From NCBI GenBank assembly GCA_902619615.1, contig CACNFD010000016.1:1-39156 (forward strand): a DNA stretch of 39,156 bases, in the 5' to 3' direction. Each line of letters starts with the position of its first letter. The stretch's first letter is position 1. The translations under genes and the position numbers were made by a program. This document shows positions 8,581-18,307 of this stretch, one piece after another. The notes beneath the pieces are model-generated. The model searched no databases. It was given only the letters and a program-made list of their open reading frames with translations, and was not told the DNA's origin. The DNA comes from an uncultured SAR116 cluster alpha proteobacterium. GTDB lineage: Bacteria > Pseudomonadota > Alphaproteobacteria > Puniceispirillales > Marisalimonadaceae.

Positions 8581-8673
8581 ATTTGTCTCTTTGTATTTTA
8601 TTATAAGATGACTATATGTATCGAATAAAGTATATCGGTCAAAAATTCAATTGTAAGAAAAAAAGTTTATCCA

Positions 8674-9372
8674 ATGACAAATTTAAATGTAGCTATTTTC
8701 GGATGCTCTGGAGCAATTGGTAAGGCTTTATGTATTGAATATATAAATAAACCAAATATTGATAATGTTATTGCATATTCAAGATCAGGTGAAGGATTTG
8801 AAAATAATCTAATAAAATCGATAAAAGTTGATTATTGCAACGAACAAAGCCTAGCTGAAGCCGCTTCCTCTCTACAAATTAAATTGGATATAATTATAGT
8901 TGCTATTGGTGCATTAGATAATCCAGAAAAATCAATCAGAGATTTATCTACTGAAAAATTTTTAGATATGTTTAATGCCAATACTATACCAACTGCATTG
9001 ATTGCTAAATACTATTTACCTTGCCTCTACAGGGATAGGAAAACTAAATTTGCATCAATTTCTGCACGAGTTGGAAGCATTCAGGACAATGAACTTGGTG
9101 GTTGGTATTCATATAGAGCTTCAAAATCAGCCTTAAATATGATTTTAAAAGGTTTATCAATTGAACAACAAAGATCAAATCACGACAGTATTATTTTTGG
9201 GCTTCATCCAGGTACTGTAGATTCAAAATTGTCGAGACCATTTCAGAAAAAGAATAAGGAGTATTTTTCTCCAGAATTTTCAGCTAAGAAATTAATGAAC
9301 GTTATTGATACAAAAACAGTAAATGATAATGGCAAAATATTTGCTTGGGACAACACAATAATACCCTACTAA
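8674..9372 (+). CDS. Short-chain dehydrogenase/reductase, C-factor-like
   Basis: A 232-residue NAD(P)-binding SDR related to the CsgA/C-factor branch. The Rossmann motif is GCSGAIG (10-16), an IGALDN segment replaces the usual NNAG, the catalytic serine is likely S130 in SISARVG, and the YxxxK pair is Y147/K151 in YSYRASK. It is a lone rightward gene between a divergent hydrolase and a convergent Gate-domain gene, whose stop codon overlaps it by 4 bp (9369-9372). Substrate unknown; many relatives are uncharacterised oxidoreductases. Confidence 0.83.
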   Translation: MTNLNVAIFGCSGAIGKALCIEYINKPNIDNVIAYSRSGEGFENNLIKSIKVDYCNEQSLAEAASSLQIKLDIIIVAIGALDNPEKSIRDLSTEKFLDMFNANTIPTALIAKYYLPCLYRDRKTKFASISARVGSIQDNELGGWYSYRASKSALNMILKGLSIEQQRSNHDSIIFGLHPGTVDSKLSRPFQKKNKEYFSPEFSAKKLMNVIDTKTVNDNGKIFAWDNTIIPY

Positions 9373-10340
9373 GAATTTGGTTTATATTCTGGGATATTAT
9401 AATTTGTAAGATGTTTTTGCCAAAATTCCTTAGTAAAATGCGCGCCCAACCTCATAAACACGTAAACGATGCACAATGTAAGTACGGCCCTTAGAAACAA
9501 AGTTATAATTATGTTTGATCCTATTAGTGATATGACCGCAGTATCTTCAATAATGCTGTGAAGCATTCCTACTAAAACTAACACACCAAACACGTCCTTG
9601 TAATGAAGTTTTCCAGTTTTCACTTCTTTAATTAAAAGACCAGCTCCAAAACCTATACCTAATGTTACTCCTACAACGGCTATTGTTGACGCTTTTTCGC
9701 CAACACCAAGAAAATTTAAAAATGGTTTTAAGGCTTTTTCTATTAGTTTCTCAACGCCAATATATTTTAAAAAATCTAAAATAATGACAAGAGCAACTAT
9801 AATAATGAAAATCATTCCAAGACCTTTTAATTGAGAAATCCCCCAACTTAAAAGGTTGGGCGCACTTTCAAGACTTGGTAATAAAATAGTAGCAGGATAA
9901 TTCATATATCCTGTTAATTCAAAAAACAAATTTAAAAAATAACATGATAATATCCCCAAACCTAATCTAATAAATATCATAGCACGTGCTCTAACACCTG
10001 CTTTTCGGCAAATAATAACTTCTATTGGTAAAGAATGCGTAAATAAAATAAGAAGCCCAAGAACACTTGCTTGAGCAGCAGTAAATGGCATATCAGCTGG
10101 AAGTCCTGAGAAAACTATTAAACCAGCATAAGGACTAGTTAACATTGAAGTGGTAAAAACTAATGAAATAGCTTCTGGTAATCCTAACAAAAACATTAAA
10201 GGTGCAAACATCTTGTTTAAAATTTCAACAAAACCTATTTCATCTAGTATTTTTACTACTATCAAAGTAGGAATCATTACGATGAATAACTCATAAGTGA
10301 TTTCAAAACTTGATTTTGTAAGTTCTTTTATTTTATTCAT
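9369..10340 (-). CDS. Nucleoside-recognition (Gate) domain membrane protein
   Basis: A 323-residue integral membrane protein with about eight hydrophobic segments and two Gate-like halves: one around TSMLTSPYAGLIVFSGLP (about 64-81) and one around GVTLGIGFGAGLLIKEV. It resembles the nucleoside-recognition/SpmA-SpmB-type family, whose transport role is mostly unproven. It is the last gene of a leftward operon after a CoA-transferase and an MFS carrier, only 14 bp from the MFS gene. This suggests membrane transport linked to an organic acid, although regulation or export is equally possible. Family assignment is good, function open. Confidence 0.72.
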   Translation of the reverse strand: MNKIKELTKSSFEITYELFIVMIPTLIVVKILDEIGFVEILNKMFAPLMFLLGLPEAISLVFTTSMLTSPYAGLIVFSGLPADMPFTAAQASVLGLLILFTHSLPIEVIICRKAGVRARAMIFIRLGLGILSCYFLNLFFELTGYMNYPATILLPSLESAPNLLSWGISQLKGLGMIFIIIVALVIILDFLKYIGVEKLIEKALKPFLNFLGVGEKASTIAVVGVTLGIGFGAGLLIKEVKTGKLHYKDVFGVLVLVGMLHSIIEDTAVISLIGSNIIITLFLRAVLTLCIVYVFMRLGAHFTKEFWQKHLTNYNIPEYKPNS

Positions 10341-10354
10341 ATAAAACTCTTCAA

Positions 10355-11596
10355 TTAACTGTAGATAAATCTATCCTTTTGGAAGTAAACTTTCCACATA
10401 ATAAATGTGACAATGAGGAGATTTGTTAAATTCCAAAATATGCCATTAACAAATGCAAGTTTATAAGATTGAGTAAGATCAAATATTTCTCCAGACATCC
10501 AACCACCTAACCCCATACCTACGATAGTTCCCATTATAACCAAGCCTACTCTTTCTCCAACTTCTTCAATTGGGAGATATTTTCTAACTATCATTGCATA
10601 TGCTGGAACAATCCCACCTTGAGATAAACCAAACATCAAGGACACAATGAATAGTGACAACTGACTATCAAATGGCAAGAAAAAAACTAAAGAAAACATT
10701 TGTAATAATGATCCAATGAGAATGGTATATATTGGGCCAATTTTGTCAGATAAAAATCCAAAACCAATCCTACTTATCATTCCAGACAATAGCATTACAG
10801 ATAAGATTTGAGCTCCAACATTTAGACCAAAGCCTCGCTCAACACATAAAGCAACAATATGAACTTGAGGCATTGCCATCGCAAGACAACAACCAATACC
10901 AGCTAATACTAACAAAATTTGTAATGTTTTAGGTGATAGATTCTTGATAGTATTATTTTCATTATTAAAATTAATTTCTTGGTTATTCGAAGTAACAATA
11001 TTATTTTTCAAAATTAATGAAATTGGAAAGATGATTACCAAACAGATTATTGCAATATAAAAATAGACTTCTTTCCAGTTACTAAACTCTAGCAAATGAC
11101 TAATAAAGAGTGGCCACAAACCACCTGCTACGTAATTAGCGCTAGCAACTATAGCTACTGCTAGTCCTCTATGTTTTTCAAAAAAATTTCCAATATCCGC
11201 CATAGAGGGACCAAAAAAAGTTGATGCAGCTGTACCCATAAAAACTTGCAAAACCAATAAATGCCAAAATTCATTGGAAATCATTGCTACTAAATAGGAT
11301 GATGAAAGGAGAATAACTCCAACAATAATTGGAAATTTAAGCCCAAATTTATCTACTACTTTTCCAATTAAAAAATTACCTAATCCAAAACCAACCATAG
11401 TAGTAGCATAAAGCAAACTTGCCTTACCTCTATCAATAGCAAATTCAGTTTCTAATGCTGGCATTACAACTACAACGGACCACATACCTACAATACCTAC
11501 AACACCAACAATAAATAAAAGAATTAATCTAATCCAAGACCTTATACTGTCATACTCAATATCAGAAATGAGATTTTTGTTTTGTGCCTGAACCAT
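10355..11596 (-). CDS. MFS transporter, monocarboxylate/oxalate-formate antiporter-like
   Basis: A 413-residue inner-membrane carrier with about 12 transmembrane segments and a polar central loop near residues 200-222 dividing two six-helix halves. The loop between helices 2 and 3 has the MFS signature GKVVDKFGLK, repeated in the second half as FLSDKIGP. The first helix region with MPALETEFAIDRGKASLLY and the later GLSQGGIVPAYAMIVRKYL resemble the monocarboxylate/OFA group. It lies between a family III CoA-transferase (21 bp upstream) and a Gate-domain protein (14 bp downstream), so it probably imports the carboxylate that the CoA-transferase activates. Confidence 0.85.
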   Translation of the reverse strand: MVQAQNKNLISDIEYDSIRSWIRLILLFIVGVVGIVGMWSVVVVMPALETEFAIDRGKASLLYATTMVGFGLGNFLIGKVVDKFGLKFPIIVGVILLSSSYLVAMISNEFWHLLVLQVFMGTAASTFFGPSMADIGNFFEKHRGLAVAIVASANYVAGGLWPLFISHLLEFSNWKEVYFYIAIICLVIIFPISLILKNNIVTSNNQEINFNNENNTIKNLSPKTLQILLVLAGIGCCLAMAMPQVHIVALCVERGFGLNVGAQILSVMLLSGMISRIGFGFLSDKIGPIYTILIGSLLQMFSLVFFLPFDSQLSLFIVSLMFGLSQGGIVPAYAMIVRKYLPIEEVGERVGLVIMGTIVGMGLGGWMSGEIFDLTQSYKLAFVNGIFWNLTNLLIVTFIMWKVYFQKDRFIYS

Positions 11597-11617
11597 AAAT
11601 TCTTTTAAAATAATTTA

Positions 11618-12835
11618 TTAAATTATCTCATTATTTTTTAGATTTTTTATCTCAGTTTCACTGAGACCAATTTCTTCAGATAAAATTTCATCTGTATGTT
11701 CTCCAAGTAAAGGAGGCGGCATTCTATAACTTGGTGGCGTTTCACGCATTTTAATTGGGTTTGCTATTAATTTTAGAGGAGATTTGCCTGTTTTTTTATG
11801 ATCCATATTCACTATCATTTCTCTAGCTTTAACATGCGGGTCTGAGAAAACTTGACTTAATGTATTAATTGGACCACATCCAATTTTTTCTTTCTCTAAC
11901 TCTTCTAGCCACCACTCGGATGTGTGTTTCTTGGTAATTTCATTTAAAACATTAGTAACAAATTCTCTGTTTGATACTCTGTCCGCGTTGGTTTTGAATT
12001 TTGGATCATTAATTAACTTTTCTTCTCCAGCTAATTTACAAAATCTCTCAAAAGTTGGGTCATTTCCAACTGAAAGGACGATATATCCATCAGATGTAGG
12101 CATGACTTGATAAGGAACAATATTAGGATGCTGATTGCCAAGTCTTTCAGGATTTTTGTCTGTAGACAAATAATTCATTCCTTGATTAGCAAGCCATGCA
12201 ACATGTGTGTCTAACATACCAATATCAATAAATTGACCCTCTCCAGTTTGAATTTGATGTCTAACAGCTGCAAGAATTCCTACTGATGCAAACATTCCTG
12301 CCATCAAGTCTCCAATAGGAACTCCAACTTTCATTGGCTCCCCATTAGGTTCTCCAGTAAGAGCCATTACACCGCCCATTGCTTGAATTAAACCATCATA
12401 GCCTGGTCTAGATGCATAAGGACCAGTCTGTCCAAAACCAGTGATAGAACAATAAATTAATCTAGGAAACTCAGTCTTTAAATCATTATGACCAAGTCCA
12501 TACTTTTCTAATGTACCTGTTTTAAAATTTTCTACTAATATGTCACAATCTTTAAGTAGTTTCTTTATTAAATCCTGCCCTTCTTTTTTACTAAGATTGA
12601 CAGTTATTGATTTTTTATTCCTGTTTGCTCCACAATAATACGCACTTAAATCCGTCTCTTCTCCGTTTTCATCTTTTACAAATGGTGGAGCAAATCCTCT
12701 GGTATCATCCCCTCCTCCTGGCCTTTCAACTTTTATTATCTCTGCACCAAGATCACCAAGCATTTGGGTGCAATAAGGCCCTGCTAAAACTCTTGTTAGA
12801 TCTAATACCTTTATTCCGTCTAATGAATTTTTCAT
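11618..12835 (-). CDS. Family III CoA-transferase (CaiB/BaiF)
   Basis: A 405-residue CoA-transferase that moves CoA between an acyl-CoA donor and a free carboxylate. The N-terminus has the family signature DLTRVLAGPYCTQMLGDLGA (about 12-31) followed by KVERPGGGDDTRG. The residue that forms the covalent aspartyl intermediate is D176 in VGVPIGDLMAG. The middle stretch CSITGFGQTGPYASRPGYD (129-147) is equally diagnostic, and length is normal. It is the first gene of a leftward operon with an MFS carrier and a Gate-domain protein. Related enzymes act on formate/oxalate, succinate, mesaconate, carnitine and others; no oxalyl-CoA decarboxylase is nearby, so oxalate use is not supported. Confidence 0.9.
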   Translation of the reverse strand: MKNSLDGIKVLDLTRVLAGPYCTQMLGDLGAEIIKVERPGGGDDTRGFAPPFVKDENGEETDLSAYYCGANRNKKSITVNLSKKEGQDLIKKLLKDCDILVENFKTGTLEKYGLGHNDLKTEFPRLIYCSITGFGQTGPYASRPGYDGLIQAMGGVMALTGEPNGEPMKVGVPIGDLMAGMFASVGILAAVRHQIQTGEGQFIDIGMLDTHVAWLANQGMNYLSTDKNPERLGNQHPNIVPYQVMPTSDGYIVLSVGNDPTFERFCKLAGEEKLINDPKFKTNADRVSNREFVTNVLNEITKKHTSEWWLEELEKEKIGCGPINTLSQVFSDPHVKAREMIVNMDHKKTGKSPLKLIANPIKMRETPPSYRMPPPLLGEHTDEILSEEIGLSETEIKNLKNNEII

Positions 12836-13005
12836 AATGTATCTCTTAATGTTTAATCTATATGTTAGTAGAAAAATATACGGTAAAAACCCTATATTTT
12901 CATTTTTAAAATTTTATTTTAGATTTGCTAGATCTAATTTAGATTTAATGTATATTCTTAACATCTTAAATAAAAATTACCACGATAATTCTTGACGAGC
13001 AATAA

Positions 13006-14019
13006 ATGACGAAACTAGAAATTGATAAACCTAAATTTGGTGAATTAACTCAAATCGCTTCTGATTTATATTGGGTACATTTTGAGCTTCCTTTTAGATT
13101 AAACCATGTAAATTTATTTTTAATGGATACTCCTAAGGGACTATTAATATTAGATGCTGGCCTAAAATCTGAACATTCTCAAGAACATTGGGAAGCGCTT
13201 ATAAATGGTCCATTAAAATCTAAAAGATTTGCGGGTTTATTAATTACACATTATCACCCTGATCATATTGGAATGGCAGGCTGGCTTCAAAAAAAATTAG
13301 ATATTAAATGTTATACAACAGCAAAAGAATTATTCACTGCCAATACTTTTAGATCAATGCCAGATGATGAATATGCAAAAATATTTCGTAATGTTTTTGT
13401 AAGAGCTGGAATGAGTGAAGAAGATATTCTTGCTAAGGGCCCAGCAACAAGGCTATACAAAAATAGAGTGTATGAACTACCTGAGTTTGAAATCATTAAA
13501 GCTGGATACGAAATTGTGTCTAATGATGGATTATGGATAGCTAGGACAGACTCTGGTCACTCACCTGAACATATTTCTTTAATAGATCATAAAAGAAAGT
13601 TATATCTTTCAGGAGATTTTTTGTTACCTAGGATTTCACCAAACATTTCTGATAATTTTTTTGACCCATTAGATGATAGATTAGGTGGTTATTTTAAATA
13701 TCTAAATGAAATATCAACCATGGAACCAGATACAAAAGTATTTCCTTGTCATGATTGGCCATTTACAAATGGTGATCAACGAGCGAAAGACTTAATTAAA
13801 CATCATAATCATAGATTAAGTTTAATATTAGATGCCCTTAATGAAAAAGATATAACTATTATGGATTCTATTGAAATTATTTTTGATAGAAAAATTGGTG
13901 ATGAACAAATGCACTTTGCAATTGGAGAAGCAAGAGCTCATCTAATCCACCTAGATGTAACCAATCAAGCCAAAAGTAAAGTTGATGAGCGTGGGACAGT
14001 TCATTATTCTAAAATATGA
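13006..14019 (+). CDS. Metallo-beta-lactamase-fold hydrolase
   Basis: A 337-residue MBL-fold protein. The metal ligands are clear: THYHPDH (H82, H84, D86, H87), a histidine in TDSGHSPEH (H185) and an aspartate in LSGDFLLP (D204), with a late CHDWPF histidine. The C-terminal helical extension matches the larger group of MBL proteins that includes thioesterase- and LACTB2-like enzymes. It starts 51 bp before ureD on the same strand, but no MBL protein is a known urease accessory, so a functional link is not established. It is divergent from the CoA-transferase, and an acyl-CoA or lactone hydrolase is possible. Confidence 0.82.
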   Translation: MTKLEIDKPKFGELTQIASDLYWVHFELPFRLNHVNLFLMDTPKGLLILDAGLKSEHSQEHWEALINGPLKSKRFAGLLITHYHPDHIGMAGWLQKKLDIKCYTTAKELFTANTFRSMPDDEYAKIFRNVFVRAGMSEEDILAKGPATRLYKNRVYELPEFEIIKAGYEIVSNDGLWIARTDSGHSPEHISLIDHKRKLYLSGDFLLPRISPNISDNFFDPLDDRLGGYFKYLNEISTMEPDTKVFPCHDWPFTNGDQRAKDLIKHHNHRLSLILDALNEKDITIMDSIEIIFDRKIGDEQMHFAIGEARAHLIHLDVTNQAKSKVDERGTVHYSKI

Positions 14020-14070
14020 TTATAAAGAGCAAAATATAATATAAAACTAACGAAGGGTATAAACATATAA

Positions 14071-14880
14071 ATGTTAAATAAAAAAGCAACCTTTCAAAGA
14101 GCTCACGGTAAAATTGATGTTAAAATAAATAATAATGAAATAAATCGCTTCTATCAATCAGGTTCTGCAAAAGTATTTTACCCTAAATCTTCTCAAAAGT
14201 TTAAAGAATTAGTTTTAGTCAACACTGCTGGTGGAATTACAAGTGGTGATAATTTTTCTTATGATTTTGAAATTGTAAATAAATCCAAAATTTTTTTAAC
14301 TACGCAAACTGCAGAAAGAGCTTATAAGGGATTTAATAAAAAGGCTAAAATTAAAATTTCATTGACAGTAGATGAAACAAGTAATCTTTTTTGGATACCA
14401 CAAGAATTAATTTTATTTAACAATTGTAATTTTGATAGAAACATTGAAGTAAATTTAAATCCTAATTCAAATTTTTTATTAGCTGAAACCACAATATTTG
14501 GAAGAACAGCTATGGGTGAATATCTTGAAAAGGGTTATTTCAATGATAATTGGAGAATAAATGTAAATAAAAATTTGATTCACGCTGAAGCATTAAATTT
14601 AAATGGAGATATTAGAGAAACTCTATCAAATATTGCTTCAGCTAAGGATGGAGTTGCAATATCTAATATTTTTATCTACGGAAAAAAACTATTATCCTAT
14701 GAGAATACTTTACCTGAAATTCTAAAAAACTCAGAAACAGTTTTGTTGTCTCATTCTATATGGAATGATAAAATTTTAGTCAGAATGGTTGCCAAAGATG
14801 CTTATGATTTGAAATCAATACAAAAAAAATTATTATCAATATTTGCTCATGATAACATTCCAAAAGTATGGAACAGTTAG
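14071..14880 (+). CDS. ureD: Urease accessory protein UreD
   Basis: A 269-residue UreD (UreH) protein, the scaffold that binds apo-urease and, with UreF and UreG, helps deliver nickel. Recognisable family segments are the N-terminal FQRAHGKIDVK, LVNTAGGITSGDNF (about 49-62), TTQTAERAYKG, and FWIPQELILFNN. It is the first gene of the urease cluster, in the common order D-A-B-C-E-F-G, and ends 9 bp before ureA. There is only a weak AGGG ribosome-binding site set rather far upstream. Confidence 0.93.
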   Translation: MLNKKATFQRAHGKIDVKINNNEINRFYQSGSAKVFYPKSSQKFKELVLVNTAGGITSGDNFSYDFEIVNKSKIFLTTQTAERAYKGFNKKAKIKISLTVDETSNLFWIPQELILFNNCNFDRNIEVNLNPNSNFLLAETTIFGRTAMGEYLEKGYFNDNWRINVNKNLIHAEALNLNGDIRETLSNIASAKDGVAISNIFIYGKKLLSYENTLPEILKNSETVLLSHSIWNDKILVRMVAKDAYDLKSIQKKLLSIFAHDNIPKVWNS

Positions 14881-14889
14881 GGAGAGGAC

Positions 14890-15192
14890 ATGAAATTATC
14901 ACCTAGAGAAAAAGATAAACTCTTAATTAGCTTAGCTGCAATAGTTGCAAGAAATAGAAAAAGTAGAGGAATTAAACTTAACTACCCTGAGGCTATAGCT
15001 TTAATTTCAGATTTTGTTGTTGAAGGAGCTAGAGAGGGACGCACCGTTGCAGACTTAATGGAAGCTGGTGCTCATGTTGTAAAAAAGGATGAATGTATGA
15101 GTGGAATTCCTGAAATGATTCATGAAGTTCAAGTTGAAGCCACATTTCCCGATGGCACAAAATTAGTCACAGTTCATCATCCTATAAGATAA
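14890..15192 (+). CDS. ureA: Urease subunit gamma
   Basis: A 100-residue urease gamma subunit. The N-terminal [14 protein letters not shown], the [20 protein letters not shown] stretch and the terminal VTVHHPIR are family hallmarks. A strong GGAGAGG ribosome-binding site precedes the ATG. It is encoded as a separate subunit rather than fused to beta, the usual bacterial three-subunit layout, and is followed by ureB after 11 bp. Confidence 0.97.
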   Translation: MKLSPREKDKLLISLAAIVARNRKSRGIKLNYPEAIALISDFVVEGAREGRTVADLMEAGAHVVKKDECMSGIPEMIHEVQVEATFPDGTKLVTVHHPIR

Positions 15193-15203
15193 TGGAGATT
15201 TAA

Positions 15204-15509
15204 ATGATACCTGGAGAAATTATTACAAAATCTGATGAAATAGTTTTAAATAAAGATTCTGATGCTTTAAAGATCAAAGTTTCAAATACAGGCGATAGAC
15301 CAATTCAAGTTGGTAGCCACTATCACTTTTACGAAACAAACGAATTTTTATCTTTTGACAGGAATAAAACAAAAGGAATGAGACTAGATATTGCAGCTGG
15401 AACTGCAGTTCGCTTTGAACCAGGTCAAACAAGAGAGGTAAATTTAATCAATATCAAAGGTGATAAAAATATTTTTGGGTTTAATCAGAAAATTATGGGA
15501 GCCTTGTAA
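15204..15509 (+). CDS. ureB: Urease subunit beta
   Basis: A 101-residue urease beta subunit with IPGEI at the N-terminus, the conserved [12 protein letters not shown] segment, and [20 protein letters not shown]. Length is normal for a free beta subunit. Its stop codon overlaps the ureC start by one base (TAATG), indicating translational coupling that would keep the structural subunits in balance. Confidence 0.97.
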   Translation: MIPGEIITKSDEIVLNKDSDALKIKVSNTGDRPIQVGSHYHFYETNEFLSFDRNKTKGMRLDIAAGTAVRFEPGQTREVNLINIKGDKNIFGFNQKIMGAL

Positions 15510-17218
15510 TGAGTTCAAAAATAACAAGATCATCATATGCAGAAATGTTTGGCCCTACGACTGGTGACAAAGTTAGATTGGCTGACACAGACTTGTTTAT
15601 AGAAGTTGAAAATGATTTAACAATCTATGGCGAGGAAGTAAAATTTGGTGGTGGAAAAGTAATTAGAGACGGTATGGGCCAGTCACAAGTTACAAGAAAA
15701 GATGGCGCCGTTGACACTGTTATTACAAACGCACTGATAGTTGATGTGAATGGAATATTTAAAGCCGATATTGGAATTAAAGATGGTATTATTCAAAAAA
15801 TTGGAAAATCTGGAAATCCTGATACTCAACCAAAAATTGATATTATTATTGGACCTGGCACAGAAATAATCGCAGGTGAAGGTAAAATCATTACAGCAGG
15901 AGGATTTGACTCTCACATCCACTATATATGTCCTCAACAAATTGACGATGCTCTGCACTCAGGTTTAACAACAATGCTAGGAGGTGGTACTGGACCTGCT
16001 CATGGAACATTGGCAACAACATGCACGCCTGGATCTTGGCATATAGGTAAAATGATACAATCAGCGGATGCTTTTTCTATGAATCTTGCATTTGCTGGTA
16101 AAGGCAATTCTTCTAAACCAGATGGATTAATTGAACAGGTAAATGCTGGAGCTTGCGCACTGAAATTACACGAAGATTGGGGAACCACTCCTGGTGCTAT
16201 AGATAACTGTCTAAATGTAGCTGACAAAATGGATGTTCAAGTAATGATACATACAGATACATTGAATGAAAGTGGATTTGTAGAAAATACTATAAAAGCT
16301 ATTAATAATAGAACAATTCATGCCTTTCATACTGAAGGTGCTGGTGGAGGCCATGCTCCTGATATCATCAAAGTATGCGGGAATGAAAATGTAATACCAT
16401 CATCAACTAATCCAACAAGACCCTATACTATAAATACTTTAGAAGAGCATTTGGATATGCTTATGGTATGTCATCATTTAGATAAATCAATTCCAGAAGA
16501 CGTTGCCTTTGCTGAAAGCAGAATTAGAAAAGAGACTATAGCTGCAGAGGATATCCTCCACGATTTAGGTGCCTTTTCAATTATAGCTTCCGACAGTCAA
16601 GCAATGGGAAGGGTTGGAGAAGTTATTATCAGAACTTGGCAAACAGCTCACAAAATGAAAGTTCAACGAGGTCGTCTACAGGAAGAAAAAGGTGATAATG
16701 ATAATGTTAGAGTTAAAAGATATGTGGCTAAATATACAATTAATCCAGCTATAACTCACGGTCTATCTAAACATATAGGTTCAATAACTGAAGGTAAAAG
16801 AGCTGATATTGTGATATGGGATCCAGCTTTTTTTGGAGTAAAGCCAGAGATTGTGATGCTTGGTGGAAGCATTGCTTGTGCTCAAATGGGTGATCCTAAC
16901 GCATCAATTCCAACTCCACAACCTGTATATACAAGACCAATGTTTTCTTCTTATGGAAGGTCCCTAGAGACATCTTCAATTACTTTTGTAAGTAAGGATT
17001 CTATTGAATCTGGAACTTTAGATTCATTAAAACTTGCTAAAAATACTGTTGCGGTGGAGAAAACAAGAGATATCTCAAAAAAAGATATGGTTTATAATAA
17101 TTATTGCCCAGATATTTCAGTTGATCCTGAAACATATGAGGTTACAGCTGATGGGGAAATTCTTACCTGCGAGCCAGCTACAGAATTACCTATGGCTCAG
17201 AGATATTTTTTATTTTAG
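15509..17218 (+). CDS. ureC: Urease subunit alpha (catalytic)
   Basis: The 569-residue catalytic subunit that hydrolyses urea to ammonia and carbamate at a dinuclear nickel site. All expected residues are present: nickel ligands H136 and H138 in [12 protein letters not shown], the carbamylated lysine K219 with H221 in [10 protein letters not shown]248 in [10 protein letters not shown]274 in [12 protein letters not shown], the mobile-flap C321-H322 in MVCHHL, and D362 in SDSQAMGR. The numbering runs two ahead of the Klebsiella enzyme and length is standard. Nothing suggests inactivity. The next gene, ureE, begins 8 bp later. Confidence 0.98.
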   Translation: MSSKITRSSYAEMFGPTTGDKVRLADTDLFIEVENDLTIYGEEVKFGGGKVIRDGMGQSQVTRKDGAVDTVITNALIVDVNGIFKADIGIKDGIIQKIGKSGNPDTQPKIDIIIGPGTEIIAGEGKIITAGGFDSHIHYICPQQIDDALHSGLTTMLGGGTGPAHGTLATTCTPGSWHIGKMIQSADAFSMNLAFAGKGNSSKPDGLIEQVNAGACALKLHEDWGTTPGAIDNCLNVADKMDVQVMIHTDTLNESGFVENTIKAINNRTIHAFHTEGAGGGHAPDIIKVCGNENVIPSSTNPTRPYTINTLEEHLDMLMVCHHLDKSIPEDVAFAESRIRKETIAAEDILHDLGAFSIIASDSQAMGRVGEVIIRTWQTAHKMKVQRGRLQEEKGDNDNVRVKRYVAKYTINPAITHGLSKHIGSITEGKRADIVIWDPAFFGVKPEIVMLGGSIACAQMGDPNASIPTPQPVYTRPMFSSYGRSLETSSITFVSKDSIESGTLDSLKLAKNTVAVEKTRDISKKDMVYNNYCPDISVDPETYEVTADGEILTCEPATELPMAQRYFLF

Positions 17219-17226
17219 AGAAAATA

Positions 17227-17667
17227 ATGATTTCAGAGAAGATTTTAGTTAATCCAGAAAATAAAAAAATAGAAGATACTATAACCTTAACTTATGATCA
17301 AAGGTTTGTTCGAAGAAAAAAGCTTGTTTCTGACAATAATTTTGGGTTTTTAGTAAATTTATCAGAGACTGTTTCTTTAAAAAAAAATGACGGATTTTTA
17401 CTTGATAATGGATCAATTATTTTAATTAAATCTGCTGAGGAAGAGCTATTAGAAATTACAAGTAATAATCTTATGAAAATAACTTGGCATATTGGTAATA
17501 GACATATCCCTTGTCAGATTGAAAATGAGAGACTTTTAATACAAGTTGATAAAGTAATTGAAAAATTAATCATAAAACTGGGTGGACATGTAAAAAAAGT
17601 AAAAGAAGAATTTAACCCAGAAGGTGGTGCGTATGGTTTAGGTAGAACTCATGGACACAAGCATTAA
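17227..17667 (+). CDS. ureE: Urease accessory protein UreE (nickel chaperone)
   Basis: A 146-residue UreE, a cytosolic nickel metallochaperone. The central WHIGNRHIPCQIENERLLI stretch (about 92-110) is the best family marker, and the C-terminal domain has GGHVKKVKEEFNPEGGAYG. The tail HGHKH is short, so it lacks the long polyhistidine nickel store found in some species. The last 17 bp overlap ureF in another frame, which suggests coupled translation. Confidence 0.93.
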   Translation: MISEKILVNPENKKIEDTITLTYDQRFVRRKKLVSDNNFGFLVNLSETVSLKKNDGFLLDNGSIILIKSAEEELLEITSNNLMKITWHIGNRHIPCQIENERLLIQVDKVIEKLIIKLGGHVKKVKEEFNPEGGAYGLGRTHGHKH

Positions 17668-18307
17668 ACAAAAACAACTAACTTTTGATTATCATCAGTT
17701 ACTACTTTCTTGGTTTTCACCCAGTTTTCCTATAGGTAGCTTTAACTTTTCTCATGGTTTGGAAGCTGCAATTGAATTTGAATTTGTATATGATAAAATT
17801 AGTTTGGAAGAATGGACAAAACATTTAATTGTAAATGGTACTGGGAAAACTGACAGTATTTTAATCGCCAACGCTTATAATGGTAAAGAAGTAAATGAAC
17901 TTGCATTTGCTCTTTGCCCTTCTAAAGAAAGATGGATTGAAACTTCAAATCTAGGAAAAGCTTTTTGTAAAAACATTAGAGAAAATTGGGGTTATAAAAT
18001 TGATACAGATTTAGCTTATCCAATAGCTATTGGAAAAGCTGGTTCATATTTTAAAATACCCCTAGAAAAATTGTTAATTGCTTTTCTACAAAGCTTTGTA
18101 TCAAATCTTATTAACGTTGGGATTAAACATATTCCCTTAGGTCAGAGCGAGGGACAGAAAATTCTGATTAACTTATTGTCAGTGATTGAAAAACAAGCAA
18201 ACATAAATAAAATTGCACAAATCAATAATTTAGGAAGTTCTGCTTTTTTGTCTGACTTAAGTAGCATGTATCATGAAGCATTAAATAATAGGATATATCA
18301 AACATGA
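17651..18307 (+). CDS. ureF: Urease accessory protein UreF
   Basis: A 218-residue UreF, which bridges UreD and UreG in the urease activation complex. The diagnostic N-terminal motif [18 protein letters not shown] (about 21-38) is intact, and the C-terminal half has the family pattern of a helical bundle with [11 protein letters not shown]. It starts inside ureE (17-bp overlap) and its stop TGA overlaps the ureG ATG by 4 bp, so the three accessory genes are tightly coupled. Confidence 0.92.
   Translation: MDTSIKQKQLTFDYHQLLLSWFSPSFPIGSFNFSHGLEAAIEFEFVYDKISLEEWTKHLIVNGTGKTDSILIANAYNGKEVNELAFALCPSKERWIETSNLGKAFCKNIRENWGYKIDTDLAYPIAIGKAGSYFKIPLEKLLIAFLQSFVSNLINVGIKHIPLGQSEGQKILINLLSVIEKQANINKIAQINNLGSSAFLSDLSSMYHEALNNRIYQT

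Noticed and set aside
9369-12835. Oxalate degradation locus (formyl-CoA transferase plus oxalate/formate antiporter)
   Set aside because: No oxalyl-CoA decarboxylase gene is present and both families serve many other carboxylates.
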